Assembly: GCF_029784135.1 (NCBI RefSeq)
Contig: NC_073745.1
Span: 316,298,287 to 316,362,286 of the forward strand
Length of the DNA: 64,000 bases
Origin: Toxorhynchites rutilus septentrionalis
Taxonomy: Eukaryota; Arthropoda; Insecta; Diptera; Culicidae
Reading direction: 5' to 3'
Shown: one piece after another, positions 1-8,546 of the stretch
Numbering within the stretch: position 1 is the stretch's first letter
How the letters are laid out: each line of letters opens with the position of its first letter
Notes under the pieces: generated by a model
Seen by the model: the letters and a program-made list of their open reading frames with translations, nothing else
Told to the model about the DNA's origin: nothing
Database searches by the model: none
Position numbers and translations under genes: made by a program

Positions 1-550
1 CACTGGATGAATCAATTAGAACAGAGTGCAAACTCGAAATTTTTAGGTGACTTTGAAATGCTGTAAAAAACTCAACGCATGAAGATGGCATGTACATAAT
101 TTTAAAGCTTAAATTTTCAAGGTTTGTATTATTTTACGAACAAATTTTCATCCTTTTTTGTGTAGATGTAGTGAACAAAAATATCGAGAAGACATAATAA
201 ATCGATTTTCAAAGATTTTGTGGAATAACACCTTTTTTTGCCATCTAAGTCAATAGCAAATACAAATTAATCTTATCAAACAGTTTTCATTTGTTTTTGA
301 AAACGTTCTTGTACGACCTTTCAATACAGAGAAATTTTACGATATATTCCGAAGAAAGCAAAACTCTGCTCCATTATATTTTTTTTTTCTTATCATAGCT
401 AACCTAATGATAAAAAGGGAGGCTGTTTTGGGATGTTAAAATATGAATGAAAGTAACAAATGTGTTACTCTATTATATAGAAAACATATTCGTTACTGGA
501 AAGTAAAATTTCATTCATGATTTATAATTTAAAAGTGTATTTATTCTATC

Positions 551-745
551 CTAAAAATAGATTATGTTTTTCGCTTCCAGAAACTGCGGAACCTTGGTTG
601 GGAAGTTGTAACCATTTTTCATAAAAGCCGTAGCCGTAGCCGTAGCTGCACTTGGAATATTATATGTTTTGTTTGGAATATTTTTAAAGACTTCTAAAAA
701 TATCTGCGAGTACTCAATTTTTTTAGGGCTGCTAAAAATGGACAA
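551..745 (-). pseudogene. Coding remnant in the left arm, family unknown
   Basis: A 64-codon frame on the minus strand, with its ATG at 743-745, contains IFSSPKK, YSQI, EVF, YNIP, AA and P(Q)FLEA in order. The same motifs occur in the opposite arm at 3247-3489, separated by gaps that are multiples of three bases, so the shared sequence was once coding. The frame is open only in copies with three GCCGTA repeats (U1, U5, U7, U10). Copies with the shorter run are frameshifted. I do not recognise the protein. Confidence 0.55.
627..646 (+). repeat. GCCGTA hexamer run
   Basis: Three GCCGTA copies plus GC in U1, U5, U7 and U10. The other units have a version 7 bp shorter, beginning AAAACCGTAGCCGTAGC. 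The length change shifts the frame of the minus-strand coding remnant that spans it. Confidence 0.85.
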
Positions 746-777
746 TATTTATTTGGGAGTCATTTTTATGTAGAAAA

Positions 778-1185
778 ACCGAGATTTTAGAGCTGTTTAT
801 CGAGTGTATGAGGCTTAGAAACGATATAAGAAACAAAAGGAAAAATACTAAAATTAGATATTATAATTCCAAGTTCGATCGTTGTGAAATAGATCCTAAA
901 AACTTATGGTCTATAATAAATGAAGTCGTATTCAACGAAACAAGCAAAATTCTAAATAGGGAAATAACGTTAATTAAAAATGGCATTAAAATTGAGTTGG
1001 CATACCGTATAGCTTAAATCAGTGAAATTTCTTATCAGTGGAATTTCTCTATCGCACGAGATATTTTGAGACAATAGCATTAACAAAATTAGCAAATCAA
1101 ATGCTTAGAAACAGTATTTATCCTAAAACGTTAAACATTGCTAGAGTTATTCCCTTTATTTAATTCAGGCGGTCGTACTTCGAAA
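778..1185 (+). pseudogene. Non-LTR retrotransposon reverse-transcriptase relic (U1)
   Basis: Two stretches look like a LINE ORF2. The frame at 808-1017 has YYNSKFDRCEIDPKNLWSII, which resembles the linker before the reverse-transcriptase domain. The stretch at 1114-1185 reads YPKTLNIARVIPLFNSGG, which matches the conserved start of LINE reverse transcriptases (Y-P-x-x-L-x-I-A-x-V-x-P-x-F-x-S-G). A stop at 1015-1017 and a frame change separate them. Endonuclease and catalytic FxDD segments are absent, so this is a short internal fragment. The clade is uncertain. Confidence 0.7.
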
Positions 1186-1275
1186 ACATGTTTTAGACCA
1201 GCGGACTTTCTTCAGAGGGGCTACAAACATGTGTTATTGATGGTGTTGCGGGCCGCAAAAAAGGAGGGTGATGTG

Positions 1276-2976
1276 CAGTGGCGTAGTGTGCGGGCGGCAA
1301 ACTCGGCATTTGCCGGGGGCACTGGCCCTTTGGGGCGCCAAAATCCAGAAATTTCGAATAGCGTTTTTTCCTACAATTATATTTCCCAATTATTATATTT
1401 CATCAAGAGTAGTTGCTTCTGTCCGTACATTAATGAAACCAATAGCCTCTCTCTGATTTTCGCAAATTTGAAACACCCAATACCACATTACATCAACACC
1501 GTTTTGATTATTCGCTACGCATACCTGGGCGCCTCTCCATGCAATGCAAAACAAATGCAAAGCCAATACAGAGGAGCGGAGGAGAGCCGAAATAGGCCGT
1601 GAATATTAAAATTTGGTCGCATAAAGTAGGACATTTCTCAGCATAGAAATAACGTAAAAAGGGAAGGATGTTATTTTGTAGGTTCATCAACTTTAAGCTA
1701 AAAAACATAAAAATTTATTTTCGAACTTTTCGTGTGATACGTTCAATTTCTGCACAGTACAGCTGGTAACTGTTTTTGCTATCTTCTTGGAAAAGTGGTG
1801 CATTTGAATTGTTTTTTTATGGTTCTGCCCCATTGCTTCAATTTGCCTTTGATATTGTCCAATATCTCTCGAAAATCCGAACAATTTGGTGGATTGACAG
1901 TTTTTTCAATGAAGTCGATTTTATTCTCCATATACCACTTGATGCCATCCCGGTTGTAATGGCAGATTGTCAAGTCAGGCCAGAACTTCACTGGACCATT
2001 GTGTGATAGAATGAATGGCAAAATCCTGTTCTGAAGACATTCCTCCTTGTGATTGTTGCCCCAGTGATGACAACTATTGTCTTCGTTCCACAACTACAGA
2101 TCCCTGGCCAAATCATCAACTTACGGGCAAATTTATCTGCAACACACATGTGTCCTCCATGCATCCCTGGTAGGCCAACGAAAGGATGGCTTTTAGTTCC
2201 CTCGTCGCATCAATCGATCGATGAGATCAAGGAGACGTCGGTGTTCGACGTTACCCGGTAACGTTTGAGTACGGAATTTACAATCGATATTGGAAATTTG
2301 AGGAATTTTGTAATCTTTCCTCCCGACCACGTCGGGTTTTCAATGTGATTGCGCGAATTTTTTTTTTTGCCTTTCTCGTTCCATCGTCGATAACTTTTTG
2401 GTGTATCCTTCAATCTTGACGAATTCTGTACTACAGAATAAACAAACCACCCGAATCAAAACGCTGGCAATAGTTTCTCGATGTGACAACTAGGGGCGCT
2501 CAAGTGAATAAAAATAAGCGACCAAATTATAACTGAAACACTCTTTATTTCTTAAGCTGCATTATAAGAACGCATACTTCTAAATTATGTCTGTGTTGCT
2601 AGTCTGGTTTACACTAAAATAAAAATTACACAGACCGCGCATCGTGCGAACACAGTTCAGCAATCGTAAATTGAATGAAAATTTTTTCGATCGAAAATGA
2701 ATCGCTAGCAGATCTTGATTCAAATGCAATCGAGGATCAGGATCAGTTGAAGCACGCACGGCAAAGATTCGACTAGCGAATAAGCGAAGCTGGTAATTAT
2801 TTTTTCCTAACCTTCTGAATATGGATAGCCTGCTCAAAGTGAATTATGGTATAAGTGACAAGCTTTCTCAAAATTTCAGAAACTCAAAGTTAGTGAAAAA
2901 ATCAAATAAAGTTTTTTTTTAGAGGCGCCATTTTCATAGTTTGCCGGGGGCGCTGTCTACCCTCACTACGTCGCTG
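1276..2976. mobile_element. hAT-like non-autonomous DNA transposon (U1)
   Basis: The left end CAGTGGCGTAGTG and the reverse complement of the right end, CAGCGACGTAGTG, agree at 11 of 13 bases. The flanking 8-mers GTGATGTG (1268-1275) and GTGGTGTG (2977-2984) agree at 7 of 8, as expected for a hAT 8-bp target-site duplication. Both ends also have G/C-rich CCGGGGGC and GGCGCC motifs just inside. No hAT transposase is recognisable. The interior holds about 265 bp of unassigned AT-rich DNA, the mariner relic, then about 390 bp containing the indel hotspot. The superfamily rests on TIR start and TSD length only. Confidence 0.7.
1610..2528 (-). mobile_element. Dead Tc1/mariner element, DD37E-like transposase relic (U1)
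   Basis: The ends share a perfect 11-bp inverted core, AATTTGGTCGC at 1610-1620 and its reverse complement at 2518-2528; exact outer limits are uncertain. On the minus strand, 2210-2413 encodes a helix-turn-helix-like segment (GGKITKFLKFP...VLKRYR), about 2085-2141 encodes KFARKLMIW and GICSCGTK, and after a frameshift near 2050 the frame 1779-2093 encodes EECLQNRILPF, FWPDLTICHY and NPPNC. These are the RNase-H-fold landmarks of the DD37E group. The expected third acidic residue, 38 positions after the aspartate of FWPD, is Leu here, and the frame is broken, so it cannot work. Confidence 0.8.
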
Positions 2977-2984
2977 GTGGTGTG

Positions 2985-3225
2985 CAAGTCAAGCTAGAAA
3001 TTCAAGAATGAAATGCTATAGTACAAACATTGGTAGCATTGAATGAATGCCTTCATTGAGTGAGCGTTTCGAGAAACGATAAAATGCCAATTTGAGCAGA
3101 TTTTCAAAATAATTCCCAGAATGAACATGTACTGTTGATTGCTCGCTGACTAGAGCGACACCGAAACCCTGAACTTACTGAATATCCTAGTAGTTTTTCA
3201 GTATCGCTTAGCAAAAACAACATTC
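2985..3225. other. Unassigned stretch between hAT-like element and right arm
   Basis: About 240 bp, present in every unit. It contains a 14-bp palindrome, CGTTTCGAGAAACG, near 3065 and no convincing coding frame. It may be the other side of the target sequence into which the hAT-like element inserted. I could not link it to the LINE relic on the left. Confidence 0.5.
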
Positions 3226-4135
3226 ACTCCCAAATTAATATCGTCCATTTTTAGCAGCCCTAAAAAATTTGGGTACTCGCAGATACCTTTTGAAGTCTTT
3301 GGTTAAGGAAAAATTAGATATAATATTCCAAGGGCAGCGAAAAGGTATTTTTTTCTGGGTGGCAATATAAAGACCCTCCACTGCCTTATAAAGAGATAAA
3401 GCTTCTCAACAAATCTTCCGGAGTTTCTGGAAGCGTTAAAAATAATGTATTTTGATGATTATTCTATCACACTTTTCAAATATAAATAATGAATGGAATT
3501 TCACTTTCCAGTAGCGAATATGTATAGAGTAACACATCTCATACTTTTATCCATATTTTAACACACCAAACCGCTTCCAAGCCTGGTGGAAACTGTCAAT
3601 GTTGGGCCATAATTCGGGCCCCGAACTCAATGTTTACAAAAATGTCCAATTCGTGGTGAAAATGCCCAATTAAAAGGGTCGCATTACATGTTTGCCCAAT
3701 AAGCTAGATGTCGAATTGGATGTGATTTACTGTATTTTATTTTGCTGTTTTCATTGAACAATTTTATTAATTTTCCCTTTTTTATCACCATGTTACCTCT
3801 GATAAGAATATCTGTGTATTGTAATGTCCTACAGGAACGTTACCAAAATCAAATAAAACTGTTTGAAAAGGTTAATTGGATTTGCTCTTGGCTTAGTTGG
3901 TAAAAGATTGTGTTAGTCTACAAAATCTTCGTAAAAACTAAAAGTAATCGATTTATTATGTCTTCCCGATATTTTATTTCACTACATCTACACAAATCAG
4001 AAAGTTTTAAGCTTTAATATGATTTACATCCCATCTTCATGTGCTTATTTTTTACAAGGTTGCAGCATTTCAAAAATCACCTAAAAATTTCAACTTCGCA
4101 TTCTGTTCCTCTAATTGCTTTACCGAGTGTAAGGG
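3226..4135 (-). repeat. Right inverted arm (R) of U1
   Basis: Diverged reverse complement of the left arm. It ends at GTGTAAGGG (4127-4135), which mirrors the CCCCTACAC that begins the next left arm at 4609. Two GGGCC-containing motifs near 3604-3622 lie in the block that the left arm lacks. Long inverted arms are typical of foldback or long-TIR transposons. No family could be assigned. Confidence 0.85.
3247..3489 (+). pseudogene. Coding remnant in the right arm, matches the left-arm frame
   Basis: Read on the plus strand, this 80-codon frame has IFSSPKK, GYSQI, EVF, YNIP, AA, then NLPEFLEALK and IMYF, and ends in TAA. It contains two in-frame stops (after EVFG, and before the SFSTNLPEF segment) but no frameshift. 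It parallels the left-arm frame and likewise reads toward the palindrome centre. It is dead, of unknown function, and present in all units. Confidence 0.55.
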
Positions 4136-4166
4136 AAGCAACATTAAATTTGCTGCCACCCTTACA
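4128..4166. repeat. Small hairpin at the outer edge of the right arm
   Basis: TGTAAGGG (4128-4135) and CCCTTACA (4159-4166) form an 8-bp stem, with AGCAA/TTGCT pairing inside. U4, U9 and U11 have CTTCCA and U12 has CTCTTACA, which break one pair, so the hairpin is not strictly kept. Confidence 0.6.
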
Positions 4167-4608
4167 TGTTCATTCGTAGTTTATGAAACTGTTCAATCTA
4201 TTTCGTACAGTTGTTACAAGAAGTAATACTAGATGGCCGACTGGCGATCATGGCGCACTCTAGTTTTGAATAGCACGCAATTGGCATCTTGAAGATACAG
4301 ACAGTGTCGCTGCCTATCATGAGCGAACGTAAAAATAAGACATGCGCATAAGCATCTCTAGCATCGGTAACGAAGGATGGTAAGGCGAAACCAACAAAAA
4401 AAAATTTTTTACATAGGGAGGAAATAGTGATCACCCAACGAAATAATAAAACATACCGAAGTCGCTTAACGCCAGCGATCCCGGGGACCCTGCTCGTTGC
4501 AACTTGGTATGGTCGATGTGTAATGGATCAGTTTTTTGTTACTCATAAAAAGCGTAATTTAGTTGCCGTTATGAACGGTAAATGTCTAACCTATTTAAAA
4601 AGTTGTCT
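4136..4608. other. Inter-arm spacer, 473 bp, nearly constant between units
   Basis: Length is 473 bp in eleven of twelve junctions (474 in U4: 19650-20123). Others: 10497-10969, 15068-15540, 24242-24714, 28848-29320, 33439-33911, 38045-38517, 44392-44864, 49042-49514, 53685-54157, 60046-60518. It contains an A9T6-type tract whose composition varies, and TATTTAAAAAG near 4591, which resembles a TATA box. Weak inverted similarity between its two halves (for example CATAAACTACG against CATAAAAAGCG) suggests the palindrome runs through it. Short open frames on both strands have no recognisable domain. Confidence 0.7.
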
Positions 4609-5385
4609 CCCCTACACTGGATGAATCAATTAGAACAGAGTGCAAACTCGAAATTTTTAGGTGACTTTGAAATGCTGTAAAAAACTCAACGCATGAAGAT
4701 GGCATGTACATAATTTTAAAGCTGAAATTTTCAAGGTTTGTATTATTTTACGAACAAATTTTCATCCTTATTTGTGTAGATGTAGTGAACAAAAATATCG
4801 AGAAGACATAATAAATCGATTTTCAAAGATTTTGTGGAATAACACCTTTTTTTGTCATCTAAGTCAATAGCAAATACAAATTAATCTTATCAAACAGTTT
4901 TCATTTGTTTTTGAAAACGTTCTTGTACGACCTTTCAATACAGAGAAATTTTACGATATATTCCGAAGAAAGCAATACTATCTGCTCCATTATATTTTTT
5001 TTTCTTATCATAGCTAACCTAATGATAAAAAGGGAGGCTGTTTTGGGATGTTAAAATATGAATGAAAGTAACAAATGTGTTACTCTATTATATAGAACAC
5101 ATATTCGTTACTGGAAAGTAAAATTTCATTCATGATTTATAATTTAAAAGTGTATTTATTCTATCCTAAAAATAGATTATGTTTTTCGCTTCCAGAAACT
5201 GCGGAACCTTGGTTGGGAAGTTGTAACCATTTTTCATAAAACCGTAGCCGTAGCTGCACTTGGAATATTATATGTTTTGTTTGGAATATTTTTAAAGACT
5301 TCTAAAAATATCTGCGAGTACTCAATTTTTTTAGGGCTGCTAAAAATGGACAATATTTATTTGGGAGTCATTTTTATGTAGAAAA

Positions 5386-5793
5386 ACCGAGATTTTAGAG
5401 CTGTTTATCGAGTGTATGAGGCTTAGAAACGATATAAGAAACAAAAGGAAAAATACTAAAATTAGATATTATAATTCCAAGTTCGATCGTTGTGAAATAG
5501 ATCCTAAAAACTTATGGTCTATAATAAATGAAGTCGTATTCAACGAAACAAGCAAAATTCTAAATAGGGAAATAACGTTAATTAAAAATGGCATTAAAAT
5601 TGAGTTGGCATACCGTATAGCTTAAATCAGTGAAATTTCTTATCAGTGGAATTTCTCTATCGCACGAGATATTTTGAGACAATAGCATTAACAAAATTAG
5701 CAAATCAAATGCTTAGAAACAGTATTTATCCTAAAACGTTAAACATTGATAGAGTTATTCCCTTTATTTAATTCAGGCGGTCGTACTTCGAAA
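5386..5793 (+). pseudogene. LINE reverse-transcriptase relic, copy in U2
   Basis: Same fragment. A GATAGAG variant replaces GCTAGAG at the IAR motif, near 5748. Confidence 0.68.
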
Positions 5794-7396
5794 ACATGTT
5801 TTAGACCAGCGGACTTTCTTCAGAGGGGCTACAAACATGTGTTATTGCTGGTGTTGCGGGCCGCAAAAAAGGAGGGTGATGTGCAGTGGCGTAGTGTGCG
5901 GGCGGCAAACTCGGCATTTGCCGGGGGCACTGGCCCTTTGGGGCGCCAAAATCCAGAAATTTCGAATAGCGTTTTTTCCTACAATTATATTTCCCAATTA
6001 TTATATTTCATCAAGAGTAGTTGCTTCTGTCCGTACATTAATGAAACCAATAGCCTCTCTCTGATTTTCGCAAATTTGAAACACCCAATACCACATTACA
6101 TCAACACCGTTTTGATTATTCGCTACGCATACCTGGGCGCCTCTCCATGCAATGCAAAACAAATGCATGGAGCCAATACAGAGGAGCGGAGGAGAGCCGA
6201 AATAGGCCGTGAATATTAAAATTTGGTCGCATAAAGTAGGACATTTCTCAGCATAGAAATAACGTAAAAAGGGAAGGATGTTGTTTTGTAGGTTCATCAA
6301 CTTTAAGCTAAAAAACATAAAAATTTATTTTCGAACTTTTCGTGTGATACGTTCAATTTCTGCACAGTACTGCTGGTAACTGTTTTTGCTATCTTCTTGG
6401 AAAAGTGGTGCATTTGAATTGTTTTTTGATGGTTCTGCCCCATTGCTTCAATTTGCCTTTGATATTGTCCAATATCTCTCGAAAATCCGAACAATTTGGT
6501 GGATTGACAGTTTTTTCAATGAAGTCGATTTTATTCTCCATATACCACTTGATGCCATCCCGGTTGTAATGGCAGATTGTCAAGTCAGGCCAGAACTTCA
6601 CTGGACCATTGTGTGATAGAATGAATGGCAAAATCCTGTTCTGAAGACATTCCTCCTTGTGATTGTTGCCCCAGTGATGACAACTATTGTCTTCGTTCCA
6701 CAACTACAGATCCCTTGCCAAATCATCAACTTACGGGCAAATTTATCTGCAACACACATGTGTCCTCCATGCATCCCTGGTAGGCCAACGAAAGGATGGC
6801 TTTTAGTTCCCTCGTCGCATCAATCGATCGATGAGATCAAGGAGACGTCGGTGTTCGACGCTACCCGGTAACGTTTGAGTACGGTATTTACAATCGATAT
6901 TGGAAATTTGAGGAATTTTGTAATCTTTCCTCCCGACCACGTCGGGTTTTCAATGTGATTGCGCGAATTTTTTTTTTGACGTAGGACTACGTCTAACCGG
7001 AAGATATAGGGGGTGAAATGGAAATCTAGGCACTGAACAAGTAGGAAAAAATGCAAGATTTGGAACGCTTATAACTCGAGCATTTCTCAATAGATCGCAA
7101 AGGTTTTTGCATCAATTGATAGGAAATATATCTACGCATCTATCATAACGAATAACATTTCATTTTTCTTGAGATAAATAATTGAATAATTGTGAAATAT
7201 CAAGCATTGTTCAAATGCACTATGTGCCATTTTTGATTGGTCCATTTTGTGCTCCTCAAATCGTACCGACCAAAACGGGCAACCAGAGCAGCAGCGAAAT
7301 AGAATGAAGCACGATTGGAAAGGAAAAAGAAAAAAAAATGAACGAAACATTGGTCGCAGTCTCACACATGCGTAATTCTCGAGCCAGCCAGTCAGC

Positions 7397-7433
7397 TTAA
7401 AAATCCCCGCTCCGCTGCCGTAACGATCATTCT
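7397..7433 (+). promoter_or_regulatory. Relic histone core promoter: TATA box and initiator (U2)
   Basis: TTAAAAAT at 7397-7404 and TCATTCT at 7427-7433 (arthropod initiator type) are spaced so that the initiator A is about 31 bp from the TATA start, the standard distance. A second copy of the initiator lies 215 bp downstream because a retroposed element split the site. Without that element the initiator would be about 67 bp before the H2A ATG, a typical short histone leader. Confidence 0.6.
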
Positions 7434-7632
7434 TTGTGTGGACACCGACTGGACAACATCGTTGCTGGACGAGCTGGACGGCGAGGTTTCGAATGCCTTT
7501 CTCAAGGCAAGAGGATGGAGGTGGTAACGCTGGAGTAGAGTAGAGTAGAGTTTTCAAAGGGCCTTTCTCAAGGCTAGAGACGAATGAACTGAAAAAGTTT
7601 AAAGTCTCTATAATACAATACCTTCCTTCCTT
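7434..7632 (+). mobile_element. 199-bp retroposed element with 16-bp target duplication (U2)
   Basis: The 16-mer CCGTAACGATCATTCT occurs at 7418-7433 and again at 7633-7648, directly flanking this block. The block ends in a CTTCCTTCCTT tail, has two GCCTTTCTCAAGGC-like motifs, a GAGTA run (7533-7550) and an AGAGAC...GTCTCT inverted pair near its 3' end. A long exact target duplication plus a simple-repeat tail indicate target-primed retroposition of a SINE or a 5'-truncated LINE. The family is not identified, and no tRNA-type internal promoter was seen. Confidence 0.7.
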
Positions 7633-7711
7633 CCGTAACGATCATTCTCATTCAAACCGTACACCACATCGGTTCGCATCACAACACTTCAACAAACCAA
7701 CCCAAGCAGCC

Positions 7712-7846
7712 ATGTCTGGACATGGTAAAGGAGGAAAAGTGAAGGGAAAGGCAAAATCCCGCTCGAACCGTGTTGATCTGGAGTTCCCCGCAAGGGTAGC
7801 TAGACCGAGCGCGTTAGTACCAGGACCCTTTTTCGCCTGCATGTGA
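7712..7846 (+). pseudogene. Histone H2A N-terminal pseudogene (U2)
   Basis: The ATG at 7712 opens a 44-codon frame whose first 26 residues match the H2A tail and start of the fold: MSGHGKGGKVKGKAKS, then RSNR and LEFP. The usual Arg3 is His and AGLQ has become VDLE. After LEFP a deletion removes the next H2A segment. The following DNA resumes out of frame with RKG, a stop, then an ERV-like match. The first alpha helix onward is lost, so no histone fold is possible. The GCAGCC before ATG is a good start context. Only a short tail peptide could be made, if it is transcribed. Confidence 0.85.
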
Positions 7847-8063
7847 ATCCAACGAGCGAACAAATCGTACTGAATGTATTTTTTTGCCATCGCTCCCTTT
7901 TAACGCTCATTCGTTCGTCTCATTGGACTCGCCCCTCTGGCTGAGTCTGCCGATTTGTCTCTATCCTGTGAGTGTGTACCGCTAGAGTAAAAAACACACA
8001 GACCCCAAAAAAATATCTTATTTTCTTTCAAACCGTAAACCCGTGTGGTTGTACGGCATCGGC

Positions 8064-8296
8064 ATCGTGGACGTAACAAAGGAGGACAAGTTAAGGGAAA
8101 GGCAAAGTCTCACTCGAACCGTGCAGGTCTCCAGTTCCCTGTCGCATTCACTGATTGCTCCGCAAGGGTAACTAGGCCGAACGGATTGGTGCCGGAGCAC
8201 CAGTATACCTAACAGCGATTATAGAGTTTCGGCCGTCGGAGTGCTCGAGTTGGCTTGCAAAGCTGCTCACGACAATCAGAAAACCCGCATCAAGAA
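8064..8296 (+). pseudogene. Second, longer histone H2A pseudogene (U2)
   Basis: The start codon is lost (ATCGTGGACGT where ATGTCTGGACGT is expected). In pieces it encodes KGG, VKGKAKSHSNRAGLQFPV, then after a small deletion and frame change RIH-stop-LLRKGN-stop-AERIGAGAPVYL, then EVLELACKAAHDN and KTRI. It thus covers the H2A tail, first helices and part of the nucleosome-surface region, but has at least two stops, a frameshift and no recognisable C-terminus. It retains more of the gene than the upstream copy, so the two are separate H2A fragments in tandem. Confidence 0.8.
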
Positions 8297-8530
8297 CAGA
8301 GCAGCTTCGGTTCGGCGCTGATCAAGGCAACAATTAGTTTCAGTGAGTGGCAAAGTGTTTCTCCGGCACGTCGCATTAAATGTAATTTACTGAACAACAT
8401 GTCACAAGCTGGATGGGAAGAAATTTTCCAACTGTGAAAGCTGTGGCGAGTGGCAAACGCAATAGCTAAACAGGAAGGTTTAACCGAACAAGATGGGAAT
8501 ATCGAGTGATAACAAAAACACAACACCATA

Positions 8531-8546
8531 GGTTCTTTTCAGAACC
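8531..8546 (+). promoter_or_regulatory. Histone mRNA 3' stem-loop, intact (U2)
   Basis: GGTTCTTTTCAGAACC forms a perfect 6-bp stem with a TTTC loop and fits the replication-dependent histone consensus GGYYCTTTTCAGRRCC. It is followed by ATCA and, about 14 bases on, a purine stretch AAAGAG at 8561-8566 that could be a weak histone downstream element. In active genes this hairpin binds SLBP and directs U7-dependent cleavage without polyadenylation. Here the gene before it is dead. Confidence 0.88.

Larger units (their letters stand above)
1..760 (+). repeat. Left inverted arm (L) of U1, cut by the window start
   Basis: Reverse complement, with divergence, of the right arm at 3226-4135. Matching landmarks in the same order are CAATTAG, AAATTTTTAGGTGA, GTGTAGATGTAGTGAA, AAGACATAATAAATCGAT, TGTGTTACTCTAT, ACTGGAAAGT, CGCTTCCAGAAACT, TCTGCGAGTAC and TTAGGGCTGCTAAAAATGGA. 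L lacks a block present in R around 3575-3740. Other copies end 48 bp before the LINE-relic ATG, for example 4609-5368 in U2. Confidence 0.85.
1..4614 (+). repeat. Tandem repeat unit U1 (4,614 bp), reference copy
   Basis: The unit is counted from the CACTGGATGAATC motif, which recurs once per copy. It holds, in order, a left inverted arm, a LINE reverse-transcriptase relic, a hAT-like element with a nested mariner relic, an unassigned stretch, a right inverted arm and a spacer. U1 has the three-copy GCCGTA run near 627 and lacks the 37-bp segment seen in U10, U11 and U13. The start point is arbitrary because the array is head-to-tail. No intact gene was found in it. Confidence 0.97.
3226..5368. 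repeat. Imperfect palindrome, U1/U2 junction
   Basis: Right arm 3226-4135, spacer, left arm 4609-5368. The centre is estimated near 4360. Arm identity looks roughly 75-80% by eye over alignable blocks. Confidence 0.8.

Noticed and set aside
808..1017. 69-codon frame almost identical in all units, as evidence of purifying selection
   Set aside because: Flanking non-coding DNA is equally similar between units, so recent amplification explains it.
1138..1602. Open frame of 154-157 codons repeated in nearly every unit, as a possible gene
   Set aside because: It starts in the LINE relic and runs across the hAT-like element boundary at 1276, so it is a chance fusion of two unrelated sequences. 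In U4 one missing A breaks it. Its N-terminal LFPLFNSGG is the reverse-transcriptase motif.
2580..2837. Recurrent 77-92 codon minus-strand frame after the mariner relic
   Set aside because: Its C-terminus changes with each state of the indel hotspot and it lies in non-coding interior of the hAT-like element. Composition and motifs do not suggest a protein.
4198..4434. 78-codon minus-strand and 65-codon plus-strand frames in the spacer
   Set aside because: They persist because the spacer is nearly invariant among young copies. No motif is recognised, and U4 loses the minus-strand frame.
1..4614. Whole unit as one autonomous long-TIR (Galileo or foldback type) transposon
   Set aside because: The arms fit such an element, but no matching transposase and no clear target duplication outside the arms was found; inverted similarity runs on into the spacer. 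Kept as a hypothesis only.
7132..7557. 141-codon minus-strand frame in the U2 cassette
   Set aside because: It runs antisense through the histone promoter and the retroposed element, and is shorter in U9 and U12 because of single-base changes. There are no domain features.
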